Shown piece after piece: positions 60,001 to 64,000 of a stretch of DNA of 64,000 nt. The position numbers and the translations under genes were made by a program. Source of the stretch: Pseudomonas paralactis (GTDB lineage Bacteria; Pseudomonadota; Gammaproteobacteria; Pseudomonadales; Pseudomonadaceae). The DNA lies in assembly GCF_001439735.1 (NCBI RefSeq), contig NZ_JYLN01000013.1, forward strand, positions 27,548 to 91,547. The letters run 5' to 3'. The notes under the pieces are model-generated. The model searched no databases and was not told where the DNA came from. It saw only the letters and a program-made list of their open reading frames with translations. The first letter of the stretch is position 1. Each line of letters begins with the position of its first letter.

Positions 60001-61830
60001 ACTGCGCGTGCAGCCGATGCGGCGTATGCAGACGCCCAACGCTGGCAGGTCGGTGGCGACAAGAAAATGATGGCCGATATTGCATCGGGCCTGGTTGCTG
60101 CTGGCTTGGGTGGTGCAGGGGGGAGTACGGCGGTAGGGATTGTTGCTAATACGTCGTCCAGTGACATCTTTAACAAGATCGGTAGTTTTGCCGACGAACA
60201 GAAAAACCGGAAAGACATCGATAGCGTGACCAAGGCTGCTTGGGAAGAAGGCGGCGCGGCACGCGTTTTATTGCACGCTCTGGCGGGCGCAGCGATTGGG
60301 CTTTCCAGCGGCAGTGTGCAGAGCGGAGCATTGGGTGCGGGAGCCTCGGCGGCTCTACTACCATCCGTCATGCAAGCTCTGGCTGACAGCAAGATGAGTG
60401 AGGCTGATCAAAAGGCCGTAGCCTCATTGATAGCCGCGGGTGTAGGTACTGCGGTCGGATCCAGTAATGGTGTGAGCGGTTCAGTTGTGGCCGCTGGGAC
60501 TGCAGTGGGTGTGGAGAAGTACAACCGCCAGTTGCATCCGGACGAAATCAAGTTCGCCTCCGACAATGATCGAGTCAATCGCTACGCGAAAGAGAAAGGT
60601 ATTACTGACGAACAAGCACGTATAGAGCTTCTGCGAACTGCTGCGGCGATGGTCGACCGGGGATGGAATACTGTGCTGAGTGCCGGGGATGGCAATAGGA
60701 CGGAAGCTGCCAGCTTCCTTCGCGCGGAGCTTTTGCAATCGAAAAGTACGAATCTGTTTCAGGTGAGTCTTGCGGACTACAATAATGAGCGACTGGGCTT
60801 GTCACAGCTGATGAAAGATAGGAAATCGGTTGAAAACCTAGTCAAATATATTGAGTTGGTTGACCCTTATAAGTACCTGCACGATCCTAAGAATCAGGCT
60901 GAAATACTTAACGCGAAGGGTCAGGGTAGCGCCGAAGGTTTTGCTAATGCTGTAGAGGACTTAGCAAGCTTGGGATCCAAGACAGCACTGTGGGCGATGA
61001 GTACGGTGAATTGTCCTAGTTGTGGCGGACGGCAGTTTATCGCCGCCGTTGAAGTTGTCCAGAGTTTGCCTGAGGAGTTAAGGCTCAAGGGGTATCTGGA
61101 CACGCTTCATATTATGCAGGGATATGGTGCTGATGTACTGAGGCAGAATGAGGCTATTGCGACCTCTGCGGGAGTGGGTATTGGTCTGGGTGGTGCTGGT
61201 GTCGGTGGTGCGGGGGGGGCAACGACACGCCTGACAGGGGAGCTTGCAGAGGCCGTGGGGAGACGTTTCACCGGAATACTCAACGAAGCGTCCGAACAAG
61301 CACTGATCAAGAGTGGCGGTATCTTTGATCCAGATGGCAAGCCGATGATGGACCTGGGGATATTAACCAGAGAGCAGAAAGGTGTCATGGGTGACTTGTT
61401 TGGCGAACGTTCTGTCCAGCAAATGGTTCCCGAAGGACAGAAATTGGCGCGGGTACCGGGTGTTGGAGAGACGGGGGTCGATGATCTTTATAAGGTCAAT
61501 CGCCCGGATGTCGACTTTGTTATTATCGAGTACAAGTTTGTTGGTGATAACAAGAAGTCTGGCTCCTCGGGGCTAGGTAATACGCAAGATGGCAAACAAG
61601 GTTCTATAGATTGGACGCTTGGTGGGGATCGATTGGTACGTGCAGTAGGGCGGGATCAGAGCCGGGACGTTCGGGTTGCGGCTGAAACGAACCGTACTGA
61701 AACATGGGTCGTTAGAACTCGACCGGATGGATCTACAGAAATTGAGGTACTTGACGCCCGTGGTAAAGTCAAAGATATGGACACCTCTAAAATATTACCT
61801 TCCAAAAATTTGAATGGGGTTCTTCCATGA
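48031..61830 (+). CDS. cdiA: Giant CdiA-type contact-dependent inhibition effector with putative C-terminal nuclease
   Basis: A 4,599-residue TpsA adhesin/toxin. In order: extended signal peptide (1-48, ending LLAQA); TPS secretion domain (about 50-330) with NPNL (116-119) and NPYG (156-159) motifs; about 2,000 residues of 20-residue haemagglutinin repeats (LDNxxGxxxS); a non-repeat receptor-binding-like region (about 2450-2960, with YLIETNPALTDLKQFMSSDYLL); a second repeat field (about 2970-4100); a pre-toxin junction VEKYNRQLHPDE near 4161 in place of VENN; and a variable C-terminus. That C-terminus ends in a PD-(D/E)xK-like core (DD at 4484-4485, E4500 and K4502 in IIEYKF) resembling PoNe DNases. 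It starts at ATG 48031; TTG 48013 in frame is unlikely. Expected to be exported by CdiB and to kill neighbours lacking the immunity gene. The repeats make many antisense frames; those are shadows. Confidence 0.9.
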   Translation: MDVRQFAFLVRQPSAALKSRDAFLGLPKRGLALILANALFWQPLLAQAEGIVVSAPGTTVGAAGNGVPVVNIATPNGSGLSHNQFKDYNVGTNGVILNNATERTQSTQLGGIILGNPNLQGRAANIILNEVNGGSPSQLRGYTEVAGQSAKVIVANPYGITCSGCGFINTPNVTLTTGKPILDNGRLDRYQVDGGAVTVDGTGLDAGDVDRFEIITRSARINAQINARNLSVVAGRNDVNAQTLSATARADDGSAKPELAIDSTALGGMYAGAIKLVGTEAGVGVKLDGGLIASGGDIQLDASGHLRMAEARANSGAINIKAASVQTQGHVHAGTTLDVQSLGDLNNQGKLSARDRVTLSSGGQLTNRGIIESGINPDLIRNAIGDLSLSAQVVNNSNGGSVVASRNLTVTATQALNNQGGTLSATKAANVSAGTLDNQNKGRVLSKGSLELNASQLLNAQGGLVNSSGPLTATVGQLSNRSGEVSSMGAATLNIATLDNVAGLVNANQGLRITASGAINNQGGKLTSLDTLNLTAKAVDNSAAGRITSTQALTANVASLNNNAGHLTSTTSLTLDVNKGQLNNQKGLVRGPTLVLNNLADVDNQGGEISSTQGFSVTAKNVNNSDGKLLSEQGLTLRLDGVLTNTTGEVASAHATELHATSLDNTGGKVTGDTGLTVDVSGALNNRQGVLRSGQAASISAASLDNSHTGKVISDTSLTTRIAGLLDNQSIGLLSAKGVMDVRAGSLDNRGGSLSGKDLLTLTTASLDNRGGNVSADKDMQLNVASLNNQGKGLLVGQAAVRYQGTTLSNQGGLLSAVGPVRLDATTVENASGRISSKGDLIANVTHFNQQKGELVASGTMMLTGSTLDNSNGGTIGATQALTLTVDDINNQAGAISSAIDVNLAGTYLNNSRNGKLLAGTDLGLKVAQVINQSEGLLFGNGKVTLQGKSLDNSGGTVSGVQGLTLTHSGDVDNTSGLLTSESGITATTGGLNNTSGKVSSTGAVALSATGALTNHNGAVTTDKGLTLNSASLENRSGTLSAKGAVKVTTGAFNNTQAGSLISEDTLTLTAGQVSNGVNSRIVSDNALTASVTGFDQQGGKLTSVTSLSLDLNNGQLNNQQGMINAPLLVLKNLNGVNNQNGEISSTQAFTLASKSLDNSNGKLISNQALTLRIDQAISNIKGKISAAALQINGASLDNSEGMLSSRGQLTITVDGVLKNQDGTIVSDAGMKLTAASLENNDGEISSKGDLTADITNITNQNGKLIAQGALSLDGQTLDNRQKGYVSATQKTDVKMTRVDNRGGEISSKAAVQITGQHLDNSDGGLVLAATDLTLNVDDVLNRNKGQLSGQNGVTLEGTTLDNSDGSLISQTDLGLELSGELNNNQGRLSSEGLLTVDAGSLNNRKGKLSSAGALDVTAHGAVDNQGGEMVTDAGLTLNSTSLDNSQKGTLSSKSALVITTGAFDNSHSGNVSTRDTLNITAGQLTNHDAGRLTSEKALTANVTGLDQQGGKLFSNTSVALDLKNGQLNNQGGLINGPLLMLKNLKGVNNQGGEISSAQAFTLTADSLDNSSGKLLSYQALTLRITQALNNVKGLIAAQSVDGRAATLDNSGGTLTSRGDTLLNVDGQLTNQDKGLINAANALTLNSAGVNNQGGSVLGKSIAIDLGGGDLNNTKGLITTEGQLTIKRLRDLSNQNGEISTAQNLTLNGRTLDNSAGKLISNTVLTLDGTQLTNQGGLISGWQGVSVNGVDLDNRNQGTVSSRFGNVDATLSNNLLNSGAGALVSQKALTVKADSLDNSDKGILSSAGGQTLTVTGVLNNAQGGLIDSGAALDLNVHTLNNAGGTVNAQQALSLIGTSLDNSAGNLIGNGSVTLDLLGALTNTDGKLASAGALLLKRATEVNNQGGQLVSQSLLTLFAGSLDNRKRGTVASNGTLLATTTGAIQNDGDGLIYSQNADLKLKAASLDNAKGSIQSQTALNLDITGALDNQSGKVIAQNGAVDIKATTIDNRGGTLASLKGTLQAKALGGWLRNDFDLSNNRQAGIIQAQSLILTSASLNNNGGRIAAQTGDTDVTTGAFDNRDGGLYAKGMVKVIGNSFDNSGDVRGQVAGGQVDLKLSGGALNNQKGIIESDTTLKVAADSVHNQGGQLRALGKSGKTDFQIGGVLDNRNGTLETANSDLTLNAGSFQNTGGSVLHVGTGTFDISTANLTNVGGNVVTRGGLTLTADDWTNSSVIQAGRLTVNVNTLNQTAEGQLLASDSLVGKGINWSNDGLIASDGSLNVTLDGTYSGSGRMSSLGDLSLSAAQLKLSKTTSIAGGGNATANISGSVDNQGRLTATKDLNLTAGAINNYGTLGSGQKLTATTGALLNDHALIFSGSDMSLRVDSLSNSYADIYSLGDLSIDREGKGGLARSIINSSSTIQSDGNLSLAASTIKNIRAVLNTSNQDIYTARITEIACIAGYDCDGGKENHTWEIAQREKLEVIEASAASSITSGGNMDINAGDLSNQSSTIAAAGELSVTVNNLVNSGLETGDIETTRVFVSERTRRPGRWYDLANAFNNKYWFQSAGYTPNDLGGLQAAMGNFIAITGPPVAPEGNGELPHLRTTKKLADGDQRYAAVIQAGGAVNVTAGNNIDSSVVRPGYTYVGSGPRTDTNASGAGFSTRITLNQQLPPDLAQQQVNPLSLPGFSLPTGQNGLFRLSGQGASTPANQGPQSWTMGGASIDTAQRDQGVPARGGREVLVDDAAHIATATQAPVSTADLATSVAGIIEPLNVVPIVAPLTDAVVPDRSRVDSAASTTPVESLATAADTLTVNRVQGLPDGSYVSNPQKYLIETNPALTDLKQFMSSDYLLSKLGYNPDTSWKRLGDGLYEDRLIQQAIIARTGQRFLDGQTSDAGQYKYLMDNAIASKQRLNLAVGVSLTAEQVAALTHDIVWMESATVNGESVLAPVLYLAQANNRLGPNGALIAGSDVNLIAGENLNNVGTLRATNNLSATAGANLVNSGLIEAGHRLDLLAGNNLINKAGGIISGRDVSLTAVNGDLINERTVTRHESSNSGYRTERMGFVDSAARIEAANNLSMQAGRDVNSVGGVLKSGADTTIKAGRDVNLIAAEQRNAGVFRDSSVTQYGNMIEAGRDFRVQSGRDISAIASQIEAKRDIAMAATGDLTLASGANEQHSSFNSKKVKSQEDHVQQVSTTVKAGGDVALSAGEDMALIASRVTAGDEAYLYARENIELKSAENEDYSFYSKTKKSSSGKKFRLDETDSTTNVGSLVESGGNSTVVAGKDLLLAGSAVAADKGAAKLVAGEDVQILAVTDSDSARHERKQSKSSWGGFKSSKVKDKVDETRTTAVGSMVSGETVSVAGAQDVTVTGSALVSTGDLTVQAGRDLTIDAAQNTFSRTDMHKEKNRDLTGVLTGNKLGLDDITGNQHLFINSQKHNGTAAETTLTGSTVGSSAGNVTLEAGRELKVVASDLVSTKDMSLNGANVTIAAGTETANQTSKDSSKSLAVGRVIGGTMVDTVKSIRNDVRAAQQADDSRLKAVKGAQALLSAYGAMSGDNSSANESDGKPANSKGSVIKIGTELASTRKKSTSEYDAETVKQSSLNSGGSLAIVATGNAPATQGDIHVIGSSIKAKDTLLLAKNDITLESAQDRKNWDNQNSNNKTSIGASFNIGDQNGFTLDLGAKTAKGMGTGHEVTQVNSTVDTGLLVLKSGQDTTLAGAQVRAEAIKADIGGNLNIASRQDEASQKNKQTSAGVGASICVPPFCWGSMVTASGNIAGSKMNSDYKAVTDQTGLFAGSGGYDINTGKNTTLEGAVIASEASADKNHLSTERLLVSDIKNKSDIKSQAASLSLSYTSTKWDKPGGPKTPDDQRQLAHTDTGGAIPLMLKESDSSKTRSAVSPGTIVVRDAAGVNDLVGLNRDTVNANDHLDRPDEKAMQERIDLIQSSAQLSSSVIGMVSKAKADEANKLRKQADAQANAGSPEAAGTARAADAAYADAQRWQVGGDKKMMADIASGLVAAGLGGAGGSTAVGIVANTSSSDIFNKIGSFADEQKNRKDIDSVTKAAWEEGGAARVLLHALAGAAIGLSSGSVQSGALGAGASAALLPSVMQALADSKMSEADQKAVASLIAAGVGTAVGSSNGVSGSVVAAGTAVGVEKYNRQLHPDEIKFASDNDRVNRYAKEKGITDEQARIELLRTAAAMVDRGWNTVLSAGDGNRTEAASFLRAELLQSKSTNLFQVSLADYNNERLGLSQLMKDRKSVENLVKYIELVDPYKYLHDPKNQAEILNAKGQGSAEGFANAVEDLASLGSKTALWAMSTVNCPSCGGRQFIAAVEVVQSLPEELRLKGYLDTLHIMQGYGADVLRQNEAIATSAGVGIGLGGAGVGGAGGATTRLTGELAEAVGRRFTGILNEASEQALIKSGGIFDPDGKPMMDLGILTREQKGVMGDLFGERSVQQMVPEGQKLARVPGVGETGVDDLYKVNRPDVDFVIIEYKFVGDNKKSGSSGLGNTQDGKQGSIDWTLGGDRLVRAVGRDQSRDVRVAAETNRTETWVVRTRPDGSTEIEVLDARGKVKDMDTSKILPSKNLNGVLP

Positions 61831-62684
61831 TTCGTGCACCTTTGGGGGATAAGCAGTATTGGGCTGATCGTGAAGCAAAGGATCTGCAATGGATTGAGCG
61901 TGCCAGTAAAATTTTGGCGGAGCCTTCAGCTAATCCGATATACAGGCCTCAATTCGCGTTCGATTTTGCTAAAGATAACTTGATTTCAGGCATAAGGGTC
62001 TATTCGCAGGGAGGGGATATCTTGGAGATATCTACCCATTTCCCTCGACTTTTGGACGCATGGGAGCTTTCCGATCTCGCCTCCACCGAGGTCTGTGCAG
62101 AAAATAATCTCCAGATTTGCCGAGACTGGACCTTCGAGCTTACGGACTTAAACCATTACCTCTGGTGTTTCTGGTTGGTAGGCCTGGCGCTTGCTCTCGA
62201 AATTCCTGATGACCAGTGGTTTCGATTGGTTGCGTTAATAGGTGAAGGGGGGCAGGACGTTCTGCTGGATCGGATCATTGCGTACCGTCAACCAGAACGG
62301 ACAATTGGGAAGGAACTGTTACACGCGAAGCCATATGCGAGATTGCTTAAGGCAATTGATGCGCCACCGGCGCAACAAGCAGATCTGCTGCTGGCGTTCG
62401 TGGAGCATTGGTATCCGGAGTTGAACAGGCGCGGTAAACAGCAACCGTGGTGGTACATTTACGGTGATCCGGTAAAACACCCACTTGAGATGGGAAGCTA
62501 CTTCGGTCGCTGGTGTTTTGAGGCTGCCGCCGCAGTGAAAGTATTTGGGCTTGATGACAGCAATTGCATTGGGCACGAACACTATCCGGGTGATTTGCTC
62601 CATCCCAGTGAGGAAGTGATACCAGCACCTAATCCAAGTGCCAAGTCTGGATGGTGGGCGCGGTTGTTGGGTAGGTCAGATTAG
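61827..62684 (+). CDS. cdiI: Putative CdiI immunity protein, PoNi type (DUF1910/DUF1911)
   Basis: A 285-residue soluble protein overlapping the cdiA stop by four bases (ATGA), the usual toxin-immunity arrangement. Residues about 150-270 carry the DUF1911 pattern PWWYIYGDP...GSYFGRWCFEAAAAVKVFGLDDSNCIGHEHYPGDLLHP; the N-terminal part looks like DUF1910. These two domains form PoNi, immunity to PoNe nucleases, so pairing with the upstream toxin is consistent. Codon use and AT content are like the end of cdiA, not the core genes. The function is inferred, not shown. Confidence 0.85.
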   Translation: MIRAPLGDKQYWADREAKDLQWIERASKILAEPSANPIYRPQFAFDFAKDNLISGIRVYSQGGDILEISTHFPRLLDAWELSDLASTEVCAENNLQICRDWTFELTDLNHYLWCFWLVGLALALEIPDDQWFRLVALIGEGGQDVLLDRIIAYRQPERTIGKELLHAKPYARLLKAIDAPPAQQADLLLAFVEHWYPELNRRGKQQPWWYIYGDPVKHPLEMGSYFGRWCFEAAAAVKVFGLDDSNCIGHEHYPGDLLHPSEEVIPAPNPSAKSGWWARLLGRSD

Positions 62685-62802
62685 GCGTTGCCTGTATGGA
62701 TAGGCAAAAGTAGGGGTTTGTTTTTTTACTGTGTTAGTGGGTCGTTCTTTAATAATGTGGCTTTATTTTTGTATGCTTGTATAGCTCTATGCTAGCCAAG
62801 CT

Positions 62803-62829
62803 GGGCGGCTATAAAACGCCCGTTTTATT
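62803..62829 (+). terminator. Possible terminator after cdiI
   Basis: GGGCG-GCTATAAAA-CGCCC followed by GTTTTATTT; 5 bp stem only, about 120 bp after the cdiI stop. Weak. Confidence 0.4.
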
Positions 62830-62932
62830 TATGAAAGCTCAAGTGTTTTACATGTAAATAATGGATGGGGTAGGTCACGATTTCGTATAGAAGCGTTGTG
62901 ATCTACCCTCATCTACTTTCCTCTATTAATAA

Positions 62933-63181
62933 TCAGATGGCCGCTGGGGGCATTTTTCTCAGAACATCGTTTACTAGAAGTTGCGCGTTTTCAATTAGCT
63001 GGGCCAAGCCGAAGGTTTGAAGCCGCTGTGATCCGCTTGAGGCAAATGCTTGTTCATTAGCCAGTGCTGACGCCGAAGCTAAAAGCTCACTTGCATTCAC
63101 TAATGCTTCTTCGGAGCTCAAACCTGGTCTCACGTTGAAAACACTGGTAGGACAGTCGTCATCATTTACTTGTGTTTTCAT
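62933..63181 (-). CDS. DUF3077-like small protein
   Basis: An 82-residue protein with PGLSSEEALVNASELLASASALANEQ and RLQTFGLAQLIENAQLLVNDVL, matching the DUF3077 family common in fluorescent Pseudomonas; function unknown. The ATG at 63181 (MKTQVNDDDC) has GGAG eight bases before it; GTG at 63190 is three codons longer. It lies on the minus strand between cdiI and the truncated cdiA copy, with a long structured leader upstream. Confidence 0.75.
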   Translation of the reverse strand: MKTQVNDDDCPTSVFNVRPGLSSEEALVNASELLASASALANEQAFASSGSQRLQTFGLAQLIENAQLLVNDVLRKMPPAAI

Positions 63182-63346
63182 GAGCGACACTCCAATGCAT
63201 CACACATTGAGCGAGCGTTAACGGCAGAGCGTGAACACTTCACCACGACCTTTACCTCAATATCTCGACAGTTTCGATTTGTAGAAAACATCCACTCAAT
63301 CCTCGGACAGTTAAGAGGCCACCACCGTCGTTGCGACACGAGTGGG

Positions 63347-63423
63347 TGGTGGACCGTGCGAGGGTCGCAAACCGGTGTCCGAGGGTACCGGCCGGGCAAA
63401 AGCCCGCCTCACACGGTCCACCA
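63347..63423 (-). ncRNA. Structured leader element upstream of the DUF3077 gene
   Basis: The outer stem TGGTGGACCGTG (63347-63358) pairs perfectly with CACGGTCCACCA (63412-63423), continuing after one mismatch with GAG/CTC. Inside are two hairpins: CCGGT/ACCGG (63372-63391) and CGGGC-AAAA-GCCCG (63393-63406). Together they make a three-way junction. As an RNA it would lie about 165 bases before the DUF3077 start. It may be a cis-regulator; whether it is transcribed is unknown. Confidence 0.5.
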
Positions 63424-63435
63424 TAGATGCGGTAA

Positions 63436-63459
63436 GCAGGCATAAAAAAAGCGCCTGCT
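63436..63459. repeat. Hairpin with T-rich loop next to the leader
   Basis: GCAGGC ... GCCTGC inverted repeat with an A/T-rich spacer, beside the structured leader. Could be a terminator of an upstream transcript (plus strand, poor T-run) or part of the same element. Confidence 0.45.
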
Positions 63460-63657
63460 ACAGAGCTATGGCGCTACCGCGCCTCAGACTACTTCAGGTT
63501 GCGACACCCGGCCACAGGATTTACTGCGACGGCGAATCCTAGCCAAGTTAGTTCCTATGGCTCAACCTCGTCAGTTCGTGGGAAAAGTCCGAAGCTCGAT
63601 AGCACGGCAGTACGTCTTCAAAAATAATTCAGGTTAAGCAGAACACATCTACCCTGA

Positions 63658-64000
63658 CGCCAGGGGGGCGTCATTGCGAGCGAAGCCAGCGCCGACAAGA
63701 ACTTGCTGATTACCGATCGCTTGCTGACCAGTGACATCAAGAACACCAGCAAAATCAACAGCACCTCGGCAAGTGCAGGTATTGCCGGTGGGTCCAGCGG
63801 CATCGCAATGGGCCCGCCAATGGGCGCGGTGCTGAGTGAGTCCGACAGCAGCAAAACCCGGGCGGCGGTCAGCGAGGGCACGATTATTGTGCGTGATCCT
63901 GAGGGGGCCAACGACCTGGTGGGCCTCAATCGCGATACGCAAAACGCCAACAAGCACCTCGACAAGCCGGATGAAAAGGCCATGCGCGAACGTACCGAAT
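63658..64000 (+). pseudogene. 5'-truncated second cdiA fragment (orphan cdiA-CT-like), runs off the window
   Basis: A continuous plus-strand frame (GVIASEASADKN...LNRDTQNANKHLDKPDEKAMRERTE) aligns with CdiA residues about 3815-3945 (GAVIASEASADKNHL ... VGLNRDTVNANDHLDRPDEKAMQER). The frame is preceded by a stop at 63655 and has no start or upstream cdiA sequence, so it is a truncated copy. DNA similarity is clear but diverged, so it is not a recent duplication. Such fragments usually precede silent orphan toxin-immunity modules; the end is outside the window. Confidence 0.85.

Larger units (their letters stand above)
63182..63657. other. Leader/intergenic region of the DUF3077 gene
   Basis: A gap of about 476 bp holding the structured leader at 63347-63423, a second hairpin at 63436-63459 and no convincing protein gene. 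A 63-codon minus-strand frame starts inside the structure and is probably incidental. I cannot identify a promoter with confidence. Confidence 0.45.

Noticed and set aside
62685..62932. RNA gene or small gene in the AT-rich gap after cdiI
   Set aside because: Only a weak hairpin and low-complexity DNA are visible; nothing supports a gene.
63252..63443. A 63-codon minus-strand frame within the structured leader
   Set aside because: Starts in the stem region and is constrained by the inverted repeat; more likely explained by RNA/DNA structure than coding.
45866..64000. A second copy of the tRNA-Lys 3' end (att repeat) inside the window
   Set aside because: No repeat of the tRNA 3' sequence seen on either strand; if it exists it lies beyond the right edge.

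Overview
This 64 kb window is a chromosomal segment of a Pseudomonas, most likely of the P. fluorescens group. That placement rests on gene order: PilZ-MoxR cluster-sbcB-mvaT-purU, dciA/secA/argJ/Nudix, yajQ-mscS, oprD-like/HIT/slyX/cold-shock/dps/aspS/yebC/ruvCAB/ybgC-tolQRAB-pal-cpoB/queE/tRNA-Lys. Each block matches known Pseudomonas synteny. An MvaT-type H-NS protein and paired REP sequences (REPINs) of two families typical of fluorescent pseudomonads support it. All assignments come from reading protein motifs and sequence; no database search was run.

Layout. Positions 1-7.3 kb hold a PilZ protein and, facing it, a tightly overlapping six-gene operon (RDD, SpoIIM-like, DUF4129, DUF4350, MoxR ATPase, DUF58). 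A LexA-like box lies between that operon and sbcB. Positions 7.4-10.8 kb carry sbcB, mvaT and purU. From 10.6 to 13.6 kb, on the minus strand, is a three-gene glycosyltransferase / deacetylase / flippase-like unit, followed by a PctA-type amino-acid chemoreceptor. Positions 15.9-24 kb hold a HerA-like ATPase, dciA, secA, argJ, a Nudix-ThiE fusion and a PduO-type adenosyltransferase. Positions 24-31.5 kb hold a histidine kinase, panE, yajQ, mscS, an OprD-family porin with tandem ArgR-like sites upstream, a HIT protein and slyX. Positions 31.5-45.9 kb run from a membrane-anchored cold-shock protein through dps, aspS, yebC, ruvCAB and the Tol-Pal operon to queE and tRNA-Lys(UUU).

Right after tRNA-Lys begins an accessory region (about 46-64 kb): a contact-dependent inhibition (CDI) / two-partner secretion locus in the order cdiB-cdiA-cdiI. 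CdiA is about 4,600 residues, with a TPS domain, long haemagglutinin repeats and a variable C-terminus. That C-terminus ends in a putative PD-(D/E)xK nuclease resembling the PoNe family, and the overlapping downstream gene looks like a PoNi-type immunity protein (DUF1910/DUF1911). Downstream lie a small DUF3077-like gene on the opposite strand with a strongly structured leader, then a 5'-truncated second cdiA fragment that runs off the window. This resembles the orphan cdiA-CT modules seen at other CDI loci and is the most interesting part of the window.

How it fits together: most of the window is conserved housekeeping (DNA repair and recombination, protein export, envelope integrity, folate/arginine/coenzyme A metabolism, queuosine). 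The accessory cdi island adds inter-bacterial competition. MvaT, encoded in the same window, is a plausible silencer of the AT-rich flanks of that island.
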